In this document: piece by piece, positions 34,037 to 43,256 of the stretch
Layout: each line of letters begins with the position of its first letter
How positions within the stretch are numbered: the stretch's first letter is position 1
Assembly: GCA_965208395.1 (NCBI GenBank)
Contig: CBDBON010000003.1
Coordinates: 1,364,001 to 1,428,000 of the forward strand
Source: CBDBON01 sp965208395
GTDB lineage: Bacteria; Chloroflexota; Dehalococcoidia; Lucifugimonadales; CBDBON01
Reading direction: 5' to 3'
Length of the DNA stretch: 64,000 nt
The notes under the pieces: model-generated
The model's database searches: none
The model's input: the letters and a program-made list of their open reading frames with translations, nothing else
What the model was told of the DNA's origin: nothing
Made by a program: the position numbers and the translations under genes

Positions 34037-34163
34037 CTGTCCCATTCTGTAACATTTCTGTCACTTTTCTGTCCCAACCCTGTTGCACACCTGTCCCATG
34101 GATGTCCCGAACTGTCAACGGCCCAGCTACAAAAAAGGGACACAATGTGACAGAATGTGACAG
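34037..34163. repeat. Phased CTGT element, copy A (127 bp)
   Basis: The element begins CTGTCCCATTCTGTAACATT and ends with a near-perfect inverted copy of that sequence (18 of 20 bases). Inside, CTGT or ATGT recurs every 10-11 bases for about eight units. Its reverse complement aligns along nearly its whole length with 51020-51143, including the shared TTTTGTAGCTGGGC core. It has no ORF and no visible target-site duplication. Confidence 0.85.
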
Positions 34164-34210
34164 ATTTTTGAAAAACCTCTCCCGGACGGTGATGGTAGGA
34201 TTGACTCGTC

Positions 34211-35029
34211 ATGGAGAGTCCGCGGGGCCGTGTCCGGCTGATCCACTGGAACGAGGACGAGGCGTCGGAGCGAGGGGAGCGGCTGCGGAGGATCGGATAC
34301 CGGGTTGACCACCGGGTGCCGGTCTCGGCCAGTCTCAAGAGCCTGTTCGACAAGCTGCCCGACGCCTTCGTGGTCGATCTCAGCCGACTGCCCTCTCATG
34401 GCCGGGAGATGGCCGCCTCCCTCCGGGAACGGAAGACGACCCGCCATGTCCCCATACTGTTCGTCGGAGGAGAGGCGTCGAAGGTAGAGCGCGTGCGCCA
34501 GATCCTCCCGGACGCGCTCTTCACGCGCTGGGAGGATATCGAGAGGGACCTGGGGTGGGCGATCGCCTCTCCGCCACGCGACCCGGTCGTGCCTCCGACC
34601 TACTTCGATGCCTACTCAGGCACGCCGCTGGTCAGGAAGCTGGGGATCAGGAACGGTACGTCGGTCGCGCTGGTAGGTCCCCCCGACGGCTTCGCCGCGA
34701 CGCTGGGACAACTGCCGGACGGCGCCGTGCTGGACCGCGCCGGACCCGCAGAGAGCGATCTGGTCATCTGGTTCGCGAGGTCGCGCGCCGAGCTTTCCGA
34801 GGGACTGGACGACATCTCCCGTCTGCTGGGACCTGCCGCCTCCATGTGGATCGCATGGCAAAAGACCGCGTCCGGGATGGCGACCGACCTGACGCAGCGC
34901 GCCGTGCGGGAGCTTGGACTTGCCGCCGGACTCGTCGACTACAAGGTGTGCTCGATCGACCGGACCTGGTCGGGGCTCCTCTTCACCCGCCGCAAAGCGG
35001 TAGAAGCCAAGACTGGCCCTACTCCATAG
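34211..35029 (+). CDS. Receiver-like domain fused to DUF3052
   Basis: A 272-residue protein. Residues 8-112 look like a response-regulator receiver domain: acidic WNEDEA at 13-18 and a candidate phospho-acceptor D56 in AFVVDLSRLP, but the usual Thr/Ser and Lys positions are not clear, so it may be degenerate. Residues about 130-265 match DUF3052: YSGTPLVRKLGIRNGTSVAL, a VGPPDGF loop, WIAWQKTASGMATDLT and VCSIDRTWSGLLFTRRK. No DNA-binding domain. It converges on the class III aminotransferase pair. The role of DUF3052 is unknown. Confidence 0.75.
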   Translation: MESPRGRVRLIHWNEDEASERGERLRRIGYRVDHRVPVSASLKSLFDKLPDAFVVDLSRLPSHGREMAASLRERKTTRHVPILFVGGEASKVERVRQILPDALFTRWEDIERDLGWAIASPPRDPVVPPTYFDAYSGTPLVRKLGIRNGTSVALVGPPDGFAATLGQLPDGAVLDRAGPAESDLVIWFARSRAELSEGLDDISRLLGPAASMWIAWQKTASGMATDLTQRAVRELGLAAGLVDYKVCSIDRTWSGLLFTRRKAVEAKTGPTP

Positions 35030-35073
35030 GCTTCTACGCTGCCGTCAATTGCGAGAGAGGCTGCGCCAAGACC

Positions 35074-36372
35074 CTAAAGAGAAGCCATCGCCTCGTCGGC
35101 CGCGGCGAGCGTAGCCTCGATATCCTCTTCGGAGTGCGCGGTCGAAACGTACCACTGGCCGCCCACGTTGAGCCGGACTCCCCGCTCCAGCATGGCAGCC
35201 CTGAAGCTGCTGTACTTCTCCTCGTCCACGGCCCGCGAGTGCGACCTGTAGTCGGTTATCTCCTCCGCTTCGGTGAAGGTGATATGGAAAGTGGGGCCGG
35301 GCCCCTGTATCAGCAGTGGCTGCTCATGCTTCTGCGCGAGAGCCCGGAGGCCTTCCATCAGCCTGTTGGAGGTGGCGTAGAGCTGCTTGTAGACGGCCCC
35401 GTCGTCTGCCATCAGCTCCTGAAGCTCGGCCTCGACCGCGTACATCGCCTGGAAGTTGCCGTTCGCCGTCCCGCCGTGCCACACCGTCGAGTCCTCCAGT
35501 TGGCTCATGATCTCCCGGCGTCCGGCGATCATCGAGACAGGGAACCCTCCGGCCATCGCCTTGGCGAAGGTCGCGACGTCGGGTGTGACGCCGAGAAGCT
35601 CCTGGGCTCCGCCCAGCGACACCCGGAAGCCGGTGATCACCTCATCGAAGATGAGCACTATGCCCCGCTCGTCGCAGAGAGACCTGACCCCCTCCAGGTA
35701 TCCGGGCTTGGGGAAGATCACGTTGGAGTTGCACATTATGGCCTCGGTGATGATCGCGGCGATCTCACCGGCATGCTCGTCGACCGTCCTGCGCAGCACG
35801 TCGATGTCGTTCCACGGAACGAGTATGATCGAGTCGGCCATGCTGGGCGCGACTCCAGCGGACATCGGCACCGCCGGCAGGACCTCGTCCGGCGCGGCCT
35901 GGGGGGCGTCCGGGTTGGGCTGGTAGTTTATGTTGTCCATCCAGCCGTGATAGTGGCCCTCGAACTTGATGACCTTGTCCCTGCCCGTATGGCCGCGCGC
36001 GAGCATGAGCGCGGACTGTACCGCCTCGGTGCCGGAGGAGGAGAAGCGGACGAGGTCTGCGCAGGGCACGACCCGCTGCATCAGCTCCGACACCCTGATC
36101 TCCGCCTCGTGCTGCCCTCCGAACATCTGCCCACGGCGCATCCCGTCGATTACCGCCTCGCGGAGGAAGTCGGGCGCGTGGCCGAAGATGTCGGGCCCCT
36201 GCCCGAGGATATAGTCGATATACTCGTTGCCATCGACGTCGACCAGCTTCGACCCCTTGCCGCTCTTGAAGAAGAGGGGAACGGGCTCCTTGCTCCGTAC
36301 CCAGCTGCTCAGCCCGCCGGCGAGCGACCGCTTGGACCGCTCGAACATCTCCCGGCTCTTGTCCAGCTTCAT
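35074..36372 (-). CDS. Class III aminotransferase (glutamate-1-semialdehyde aminomutase-like), copy 1
   Basis: A 432-residue PLP enzyme of the GSAM-like subgroup. VDVDGNEYIDYILGQGP, FSSSGTEAVQSALMLAR, KFEGHYHGWMDN, LIFDEVITGFRVSLGGAQ (PLP aspartate) and ATFAKAMAGGFPVSMIAG (Schiff-base lysine) are all present. The ATG at 36372 has GAGGAGG five bases upstream. It lies 14 bases after a paralogue of identical length. It is not hemL with confidence: no haem genes are nearby, and the operon context is hydrolytic and central-carbon. Confidence 0.85.
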   Translation of the reverse strand: MKLDKSREMFERSKRSLAGGLSSWVRSKEPVPLFFKSGKGSKLVDVDGNEYIDYILGQGPDIFGHAPDFLREAVIDGMRRGQMFGGQHEAEIRVSELMQRVVPCADLVRFSSSGTEAVQSALMLARGHTGRDKVIKFEGHYHGWMDNINYQPNPDAPQAAPDEVLPAVPMSAGVAPSMADSIILVPWNDIDVLRRTVDEHAGEIAAIITEAIMCNSNVIFPKPGYLEGVRSLCDERGIVLIFDEVITGFRVSLGGAQELLGVTPDVATFAKAMAGGFPVSMIAGRREIMSQLEDSTVWHGGTANGNFQAMYAVEAELQELMADDGAVYKQLYATSNRLMEGLRALAQKHEQPLLIQGPGPTFHITFTEAEEITDYRSHSRAVDEEKYSSFRAAMLERGVRLNVGGQWYVSTAHSEEDIEATLAAADEAMASL

Positions 36373-36386
36373 AATCGCCTCCTCTG

Positions 36387-37685
36387 TCATGTCATCGCCG
36401 CGAACGTGTCGTCCACGGCGTCGAGCGTCTTCTCGATCACCTCGTCCGTATGGGCGGTCGACAGGAACCATGAGCCGCCCTCGGTGCCGCCCTTCATGAG
36501 GCGGACGCCCCTTTCGAGCATCCCAAGGCAGAAGCGGTCGTAGACCGCGAGTCGCTCGTCGACCTTGAGCCCGTCGTAGCCGGGTAGCTCCGGCTCGTTC
36601 AGGAACGTGACGTCGACGTAGGGGCCTGGGCCGGCGACCTCCAGCGAGATCTCGTGCTTCGAGGCCCTATCGCGCAGACCGTCCATCAGCGCATGGCCGG
36701 TCGATCGGAGCTGGCGATAGACCGCCCCGTCCTCCTCAGCCAGCTTGCGGAGGCAGACGTCGGCGGCCGCCATGCACATCACGTTGGTATTGACCGTCCC
36801 CCCGTGCATGACCGTGCCGTCCTCCATGAGGCCCATCATCTCGTCGTTTCCGGCGACCATCGCGACCGGGAAGCCGTTGGCCATCGCCTTGGCGAAGGTG
36901 GCGATGTCGGGTGTGACTCCCAGCAGCTCCTGGCCGCCCCCGGCCGCGACTCTGAAGCCGGTGACGACCTCGTCGAAGATGAGGACGATGCCCCGCTCGT
37001 CGCAGATCCGGCGGACCTCTTCGAAGTATCCCGGATCTATGATCGTGTGGTGCGGCATGGGTGAAGAGAGTATGGCGGCTACCTCGTCGTGGTGCCTGTC
37101 GAGGGCCCGTACGAGTATGCCGAGGTCGTTGATCGGCAGAGGGACGATGTCGTCAGCGGTGCCCGCGGCGAATCCTTTGGCCTGGGGAATGGCAGTGGGC
37201 AGCTCGTCCCCTTCGTAGTCCGACATCCCGTAGAAGATGTTCTCTCCCCAGCCGTGGAACTGTGTGTCGAACCTGACGATCTTGGCGCGGCCCGTGTACG
37301 CCCGGGCGACGCGCAGCGCCAGCTGCACCGCCTCTGTGCCGGACGACATGAAGCGGACCAGCTCCGCGCAGGGGACCATCTGCTGAACGAGCTCGGCCAC
37401 CTCGAACTCGAGCTCGTGCTGCCCTCCAAATATCTGCCCGGTCGTCATCGTCTCGGCCACGGCGTCCAGGAGAAAGTCGGGCGAATGGCCGAAGATCATC
37501 GGCCCTCTGCCCAACACATAGTCGATTAGCTCGTTGCCATCGGCGTCGTAGAGGAGTGCGCCCTTACCCCTCTCGAAGTAGAGCGGCCAGGGCAATTCGC
37601 TGATACGCGAGTTGGTATTGACTCCGCCCGCTAGGGAGCGTTTGGCGCGCTCGTATAGCTCGAGGCTCTTGTCGAACTTCATCAT
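36387..37685 (-). CDS. Class III aminotransferase (glutamate-1-semialdehyde aminomutase-like), copy 2
   Basis: A second 432-residue PLP enzyme, clearly paralogous with the gene downstream: the same SLAGG start region, YDADGNELIDYVLGRGP, FMSSGTEAVQLALRVAR, RFDTQFHGWGEN, LIFDEVVTGFRVAAGGGQ and ATFAKAMANGFPVAMVAG. Start ATG at 37685 (a second ATG follows at once) with GGAGAG upstream. The two copies differ in the substrate-loop regions, so they may act on different amino donors or form a heteromer. Confidence 0.85.
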   Translation of the reverse strand: MMKFDKSLELYERAKRSLAGGVNTNSRISELPWPLYFERGKGALLYDADGNELIDYVLGRGPMIFGHSPDFLLDAVAETMTTGQIFGGQHELEFEVAELVQQMVPCAELVRFMSSGTEAVQLALRVARAYTGRAKIVRFDTQFHGWGENIFYGMSDYEGDELPTAIPQAKGFAAGTADDIVPLPINDLGILVRALDRHHDEVAAILSSPMPHHTIIDPGYFEEVRRICDERGIVLIFDEVVTGFRVAAGGGQELLGVTPDIATFAKAMANGFPVAMVAGNDEMMGLMEDGTVMHGGTVNTNVMCMAAADVCLRKLAEEDGAVYRQLRSTGHALMDGLRDRASKHEISLEVAGPGPYVDVTFLNEPELPGYDGLKVDERLAVYDRFCLGMLERGVRLMKGGTEGGSWFLSTAHTDEVIEKTLDAVDDTFAAMT

Positions 37686-37702
37686 TCGTCTCTCCTGATA
37701 TC

Positions 37703-39403
37703 CTACCCGTTCCTCCTGGGTATGACCGGTAGCACCAGACGGGACGGGTATTGGCTTGAGTGGTGCACCGTCTGCTCGGCGACGCGCATCTCTGCGTCCA
37801 TCCCGAACGTGTGGCCAGTGTTCGGGTTCCGGTCGATGCGCGGATAGTTGCTGCTGGACAGGTTGAGGCGGATGCGGTGGCCGCGCTTGAAGAGGTTGCT
37901 CGTGACCTCCATCCCGATGGTGAACTCGTACACCGTTCCCGGCTCCATGAGCTCGGGATGCTCGATCGAGTCTCTGTACCTCGCCCGTATGACGCCCTCG
38001 CACAGGACGATCGCCCGTCCGTCCGGGTGGACGTCGATGAGGCGCGCCGTGAAGTCGGTGTCCGGCACCGACGAAGAGGCGTGGAGCTTCAGCTCAACGG
38101 GCCCGGTCACCTCCATATCCTCCTGCAGGGTGTCGCCCGTGTAGGTCAGCACGTCCCCGCGGGCCTCTATCGGCCGCTGGTCCCACGGCCCGACGGATAT
38201 CTGCTCCGGCTGCATGGGATGGGTGCCCCCCAGAGTCGGCACGGGATTGTTGGGGTCGTACGTGTACCGGTCGGGAGGCTCCTCGCCAGGCGAGGTAAGG
38301 TCGAGCGTGCCGTCGCTTATCATCCGGTCCGCGTTGCCTCCTGAGTGGAGGTAGAAAGGGGTGAACTCGGTGCGGGCCAGTGGCCACTCGCTCTCGTCGC
38401 GCCAGACGTTCTCACCCATGACGAAGAGTCTGATTGGCGGCTCAGCCATGATGCCGTTGTCTACGCCCTTCAGCCAGTAGTCGAACCAGCGCAGCTCCAG
38501 CGCCTCCAGGTCCACCTGGGAGGCGGGCCCGAAGTCGATCTGGCCGGTCCTGGTCGATCCGGCAGCGGACAGACTGTGATACCAGGGGCCTATGATCAGC
38601 TTCTGGCTTCGTCGCGCCTCTTCGGTGCGGCCCTGCTTCGATACGCCGTTGAAGTTGGTAAAGGTGGGACCGTTGGACCCGTCGAACCAGCCCGTCATGT
38701 TCAGGGCAGGGACGTCCATCTCGGAGTAGCGCTCCTCGTTGCTGATCCGGCGCCAGTAGTCGCCGTAGGCCGGGTGTTTGATCCACTCCTGGTAGTGCCT
38801 GACGTCCCTGCCCCATCTCCGGTCGGCATCTATCAGCGGCAGAGTCCTGTAGACCTCGTCCCAGTCGTAAACGTCCTCACTCTGTCTAGTGCGGCCGCTG
38901 TGACGGAGGCACCAGAAGAGGCCAAGCACGAGGCTGAAGGCTCCGCCAATATAGGCGCCGTGCTTCCAGAAGTTGGACTGCACGACGCGGGGAGCGATGG
39001 CCTTGAGGTACCGGCTTCTGAGCGGCGCTGCCTGCCACTGAGTAAGCCCGTCGTAGGAGGCGCCAGCCATGCCCACCCTGCCGTTGCACCACTCCTGGAC
39101 TCCCATCCACTCCAGGGTGTCGTGACCATCCTCCGCCTCCTGGTGCAGTGCGTCGAACTCCCCCTCGGAGTCGTAGCGCCCGCGGCAGTCCTGTACGACG
39201 TAGGCGTAGCCCCTCCGGGCGTAGAACCGCCCCGACTCCAGGTGAAGAGCCGTGCTGTTGTCGTATGGAGTGCGGACGAGGACCGCCGGAAAAGGGCCGT
39301 CGGCGTCCGGGAGGTAGATGTCTGTAGACAGCCTGACTCCGTCCCTCATCGGGACCGGCGCGTCGAAGCGCATCTTCACGTCGTGATCGGGAGACGAGAG
39401 CAT
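37703..39403 (-). CDS. CocE/NonD family hydrolase (X-Pro dipeptidyl-peptidase-like)
   Basis: A 566-residue serine hydrolase of the CocE family. The nucleophile elbow is GMAGASYDGLTQW (serine about 115), with VQDCRGRYDSEGEF before it. GWFDGSNGPTF supplies the aspartate region and IIGPWYHS a candidate histidine. A C-terminal jelly-roll domain (about 350-560) follows. No signal peptide is evident. Family members cleave esters or X-Pro amides. It lies 16 bases after tal-pgi in a four-gene operon. Confidence 0.87.
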   Translation of the reverse strand: MLSSPDHDVKMRFDAPVPMRDGVRLSTDIYLPDADGPFPAVLVRTPYDNSTALHLESGRFYARRGYAYVVQDCRGRYDSEGEFDALHQEAEDGHDTLEWMGVQEWCNGRVGMAGASYDGLTQWQAAPLRSRYLKAIAPRVVQSNFWKHGAYIGGAFSLVLGLFWCLRHSGRTRQSEDVYDWDEVYRTLPLIDADRRWGRDVRHYQEWIKHPAYGDYWRRISNEERYSEMDVPALNMTGWFDGSNGPTFTNFNGVSKQGRTEEARRSQKLIIGPWYHSLSAAGSTRTGQIDFGPASQVDLEALELRWFDYWLKGVDNGIMAEPPIRLFVMGENVWRDESEWPLARTEFTPFYLHSGGNADRMISDGTLDLTSPGEEPPDRYTYDPNNPVPTLGGTHPMQPEQISVGPWDQRPIEARGDVLTYTGDTLQEDMEVTGPVELKLHASSSVPDTDFTARLIDVHPDGRAIVLCEGVIRARYRDSIEHPELMEPGTVYEFTIGMEVTSNLFKRGHRIRLNLSSSNYPRIDRNPNTGHTFGMDAEMRVAEQTVHHSSQYPSRLVLPVIPRRNG

Positions 39404-39419
39404 GGACGCGATTGCCCTG

Positions 39420-42134
39420 TCAGCCGGCCAACCCGTCGATAGCGGTGGAGCCGTCCGTATCTATCAGCAGACGAGCCACCCTGCGACCCGCCTGCTGTAG
39501 CGCGATCAGGTCCGCCGCAGCCTGGGCCTCCAGGAGCGTGCCGAAGCAGAAGGGCTGGTCCGGGATGGGAATGCTATCCTCCTCGCGCGCGACGATCTGC
39601 AGGTGCAGGCCGGAGCCGGGGCCTCCCTTGTGAAGCTGGCCGGTGGAGTGGAGGAGGCGCGGTCCGTATCCGAGGGTCGTCGCGATGCGGAGGCGCTCGG
39701 ACACTCTTCCGCGGAGCGCTGAGAGCGCCCTCTCCAACTCCTGGGTCTGCCTGGCATAGACCATGATTGACAGATAGCCCCCTTCGCCGGCATCGGAGAG
39801 CAGCTCCTCCGGTGAAAGGCTGCCCGCCGCATCCGGGATCCAGCCACCGGACGCGTAGTCCTGAAGCATCAGCTCCGTCAGTATCTTCCCGCTCTCCACG
39901 TGGGGCTGGTCGAAAGGATTGACGCCGATCAGCGCGCTGGCGACCGCTGTGGCCATCTCCCACCTGTACAGCTCGGCTCCCAGATCGAGCGCGTCGCGCA
40001 TCTCAAGCCGCACCACCGGATGCCCCGCCGACTCGATGGAGGCCGAGGCCTCGTCCGTGGCCCGGTTGTCGTCCCCTTCAAGGCGCATATATATGAAAAA
40101 ACGGTCGTCGCCGTACTGCTCGGGCACGAGCAGAGGCTCCCCGATCACCGGGACGATGCCCCGACCGTCCTTGCCGGTGCTCTCAGCGATGAGCTGCTCC
40201 ACCCACCGCGCCATTCCATCCAGCGAGGGGGAGGAGAGGAGCGTCAGCTTGTCGCTTCCGCGCGTTGACATTGCGCCCATGTAGGCGCCGAGCCGTGCGC
40301 CGGGATTCTCCCTCGTCGGAGTGGCGGGGCCGCACATCTCCCTCATGTCGTCCGCCCTGTCCAGCAGCGCCTCGATGTCCACGCCCGCAAGCGCGGCGGG
40401 CACGAGACCGAAGTAAGAGAGGACAGAGTAGCGTCCGCCGATGTCGGGAGGGTTCAGGAACACTCGTCTGAATCCCAGGTCGTCCGCCATCGTGTGGAGA
40501 GGCGTGCCTGCGTCGGTAATGGCCACGGACCGGGCGCCGGCGTCACCTGTCGCCGTGGAGGCCAGACCGCTGAAGTAGGCGTAGAGCGAACGGGTCTCCA
40601 CCGTCTCTCCCGATTTTGAGGAGACCACCAGGAGCGTCTCTTGGGGATCGAGACGGGAGGCGGCATCTTTCACGGCCGACGGGATCGTCGAGTCGAGGAC
40701 TTCCAGGTCCGGGTAGCCTGCGGCGCCCAGAGTTCGACAGAGCAACTCCGGCCCGAGGACGCTCCCTCCCATGCCCAGCAGGAGCAGGTGGCGGACTCCC
40801 TCCCGACGCACCTCCTCCGCAAGCTGTCGGAGCGCGGGCATCTGCCCGCGCATCGCATCTGTGACTGTAAGCCATCCCAGGTGATCGGCTGACCCTTCAG
40901 CGCCCCAGACGGCGTCGTCCCGGCTCCATATCCGGCTGACGACATCCGCACTCTCCAGCTCGTCCAACACGGAATCCAGATGCGGCCCGTCATTCGGCGG
41001 AGCGGCAGCTTGGACCCGGTCGCGCGACCTCAAGGCGGCAACCTTCTCCTCGATGTTGGAGAGGAGCTGATCGTACGAGTCGGTGAATGCCTTCACGCCG
41101 TCGACGAGTAGTCTGTCGGTGATCTGGTCCAGGTCGACCCCAGCCTCCGGGAGCGATTCTACGGCGCGCCGGGCCCCATCCACGTTCTCGTCTATCGTCC
41201 GCACGGGGGAGCCGTGTTCGAGGAAGGCCGTCAGCGTCGCATCCGGCATCGTATTGACCGTGTCCGGACCGATCAGGGAGTCGATATAGAGGACGTCGCT
41301 GTAGGCTGGGTTCTTTGTCCCCGTGCTGGCCCAGAGGGGCCGCTGGACCCGGGCGCCGGCGGCCCGGAGGGGTGCGAAGCGGTCGGAGTCGAACGACTCC
41401 TCGAACGCCTGGTAGGCGAGCTTGGCGTTGGCGACCGCTATCGTGCCGAGCAGCTCTGAGCACCGCCCGTCGCCCTCGGAGGCGCGCGGCTCCAACAGCG
41501 TGTCGACCGCCGTGTCGACGCGGCTGACGAAGAAGGAGGCGACAGAGGAGATGCTGCTCACGTCCCCGGAGGAGCGGGAGAGATCTTCCAGACCGGACAT
41601 GTAGGCGTCCCGCACGCGGGAGTAGGCGTCTTTTGAGAAGATCAGCGTCACGTTGACATTGATGCCGCGGCCTACCGCCTCACGGACGGCCGGGATGCCC
41701 TCCGGCGTCGCCGGGATCTTGATCATCACGTTGGGGCGGTCGAGAGCGTCGAAGAGGCGGGCGGCCTCCTCCACCGTGCCGCCGGTGTCGTGCGCCAGGT
41801 GCGGGCTCACCTCCAACGAGGCGTAGCCGTCCCGGCCGCCGGTCGCGTCGTAGGTCGGGCGCAGCAGATCGGCCGCCGCGCGTATGTCGTCCATGGCGAG
41901 CGCTTCGAGTATCTCCTCGGCGCTCCTACCCTCTCTGGCGAGGGAGATCAGGTCGTCGTCGTAATCGGTGCTGCCGGCGATTGCCTTCTCGAAGATGGTG
42001 GGGTTGGATGTCAGTCCCGTCACGCCGACATCGATCAGTCTCTGCAGCTCGCCGGAATCGATCAGCCCGCGCCGGATGTTGTCGTACCAGACCGACTGGC
42101 CCAGGGCGCGCACCCGCTCGACCGCGTTGCTCAT
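39420..42134 (-). CDS. tal-pgi: Bifunctional transaldolase / glucose-6-phosphate isomerase
   Basis: A 904-residue fusion. Residues 1-370 are transaldolase: GVTGLTSNPTIFEKAI near the start, NVMIKIPATPEGIPAV with the Schiff-base lysine, and STGTKNPAYSD. The rest is phosphoglucose isomerase: LLLGMGGSVLGPELL, VVSSKSGETVET and GIVPVIGEPLLVPEQYGDD. Such fusions are known in several bacterial groups and link the pentose phosphate and glycolytic branches. Start ATG at 42134, with GAGGTGG four bases upstream; the longer open frame has no support. First gene of the operon. Confidence 0.93.
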   Translation of the reverse strand: MSNAVERVRALGQSVWYDNIRRGLIDSGELQRLIDVGVTGLTSNPTIFEKAIAGSTDYDDDLISLAREGRSAEEILEALAMDDIRAAADLLRPTYDATGGRDGYASLEVSPHLAHDTGGTVEEAARLFDALDRPNVMIKIPATPEGIPAVREAVGRGINVNVTLIFSKDAYSRVRDAYMSGLEDLSRSSGDVSSISSVASFFVSRVDTAVDTLLEPRASEGDGRCSELLGTIAVANAKLAYQAFEESFDSDRFAPLRAAGARVQRPLWASTGTKNPAYSDVLYIDSLIGPDTVNTMPDATLTAFLEHGSPVRTIDENVDGARRAVESLPEAGVDLDQITDRLLVDGVKAFTDSYDQLLSNIEEKVAALRSRDRVQAAAPPNDGPHLDSVLDELESADVVSRIWSRDDAVWGAEGSADHLGWLTVTDAMRGQMPALRQLAEEVRREGVRHLLLLGMGGSVLGPELLCRTLGAAGYPDLEVLDSTIPSAVKDAASRLDPQETLLVVSSKSGETVETRSLYAYFSGLASTATGDAGARSVAITDAGTPLHTMADDLGFRRVFLNPPDIGGRYSVLSYFGLVPAALAGVDIEALLDRADDMREMCGPATPTRENPGARLGAYMGAMSTRGSDKLTLLSSPSLDGMARWVEQLIAESTGKDGRGIVPVIGEPLLVPEQYGDDRFFIYMRLEGDDNRATDEASASIESAGHPVVRLEMRDALDLGAELYRWEMATAVASALIGVNPFDQPHVESGKILTELMLQDYASGGWIPDAAGSLSPEELLSDAGEGGYLSIMVYARQTQELERALSALRGRVSERLRIATTLGYGPRLLHSTGQLHKGGPGSGLHLQIVAREEDSIPIPDQPFCFGTLLEAQAAADLIALQQAGRRVARLLIDTDGSTAIDGLAG

Positions 42135-42277
42135 GTCGCCACCTCGTCCGCCATCTCCGAGGACCTCCATCGACCCGTCCATAGTCTCACCCACTCGCCG
42201 CGTCCGATGCAACCGTTGGATCGCCGGATTCGAGACGATCTGGGGTAGAATACGGCCAACCACAGGGAGGTCCTGCG

Positions 42278-43135
42278 ATGAACGCCGCATCCACTCTGCG
42301 CCGCATGATAGATGAGCCGGGCATCCTCGTGATTCCCGGCGCCTACGACGCCCTCTCGGCGAGGCTCGTCGAGCAGACCGGCTCCAGAGGAATCATGGTC
42401 GGAGGGTTCGGACTGTCGGCGTCCGCGCTCGGAATGCCCGACCTGGGACTGCTGACGATGACCGAGGCGCTCGACCGGATACGGCATATCGTCAACGCCG
42501 TATCCATACCGGTACTTGCCGACATGGACACTGGGTACGGCAACCCGGTCAACGTCGTACGCACCGTTCAGGAGTGCGTGCGAATGGGTGTCGCCGCAAT
42601 CATCCTGGAGGACCAGACGTGGCCCAAACGGTGCGGTCACCTGGAGGGCAAGAGCGTCATATCCATGGATGAGCATGTGGCTAAGCTGCGCGCGGCGGTT
42701 CACGCGCGGGGCGACAGCGGCCTCGTCATAATCGGACGCACCGACGCGCGCGGGCCGCTGGGGCTGGAAGAGGCTATAACGCGGGGCCGCGCCTACGCGG
42801 ACGCCGGGGCGGACGTCATATTCATCGAGGCGCCCGAGTCCATAGACGAGATGGAGACGATCTGCCGCGAGATCGACCGGCCCCTGCTGGCCAACATGAT
42901 CGAGGGCGGCAAGACGCCGTTCATACCGGCCGCCGAGCTGGAGCAGATGGGGTTCGCGATAGCGATCTACGCGCTGTCGGGACTGTTCGCTGTGGTAAGC
43001 GCGGTGAGCGCGGTAACGAGGAGGATAAACGACGGCGGCACCTCGTCCGGCCACGAAGACATGGTCTCCTTCCGCGAGTTCGATAAGGTCATCGACCTGG
43101 ATGCCTACCGCGAGCTCGAGAGCCGGTTTCGGTAG
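42278..43135 (+). CDS. Isocitrate lyase / PEP mutase family protein
   Basis: A 285-residue TIM-barrel enzyme. VIPGAYDALSARLVEQTG, ADMDTGYGNPVNVVRTVQ (Mg-binding) and the catalytic KRCGH loop with ILEDQTWPKRCGHLEGK are typical of the PrpB/carboxyphosphonoenolpyruvate mutase/oxaloacetate decarboxylase group. The KRCGH cysteine favours lyase or C-C cleavage chemistry. ATG preceded by GGGAGG. It is divergent from tal-pgi across 143 bases. The exact substrate (2-methylisocitrate or a relative) is uncertain; no prpC or prpD is near. Confidence 0.87.
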   Translation: MNAASTLRRMIDEPGILVIPGAYDALSARLVEQTGSRGIMVGGFGLSASALGMPDLGLLTMTEALDRIRHIVNAVSIPVLADMDTGYGNPVNVVRTVQECVRMGVAAIILEDQTWPKRCGHLEGKSVISMDEHVAKLRAAVHARGDSGLVIIGRTDARGPLGLEEAITRGRAYADAGADVIFIEAPESIDEMETICREIDRPLLANMIEGGKTPFIPAAELEQMGFAIAIYALSGLFAVVSAVSAVTRRINDGGTSSGHEDMVSFREFDKVIDLDAYRELESRFR

Positions 43136-43256
43136 GGACGGTCCAGGCCAGACGCGCCCCGCGCCGTAAACGCTCCCGGCCTTGTGCGGGCCACGGTGCT
43201 GGGATATGATTTTCCTAGGGATCGAGGCAAGGATAGTGGCCGGACAGGAGTGACAG

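Larger units (their letters stand above)
33746..34210. other. 465-bp divergent intergenic region rich in inverted repeats
   Basis: This gap separates the XRE/ImmA operon (minus) from the DUF3052 gene (plus). It holds no plausible gene but contains, in order, a promoter at 33789-33817, an inverted repeat at 33833-33851, a palindromic dispersed repeat at 33875-33910, nested inverted repeats at 34005-34030 and a phased CTGT element at 34037-34163. Confidence 0.8.

Noticed and set aside
34037..34163. CRISPR-like array from regularly spaced repeats
   Set aside because: The unit is only about 11 bases with no spacers, the ends are inverted, and no cas gene is in the window.
34555..36543. 662-codon plus-strand open frame
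   Set aside because: It is the antisense shadow of the aminotransferase genes and the end of the DUF3052 gene; its translation is Arg/Gly/Pro-rich with no domain, while the minus-strand genes have clear motifs.
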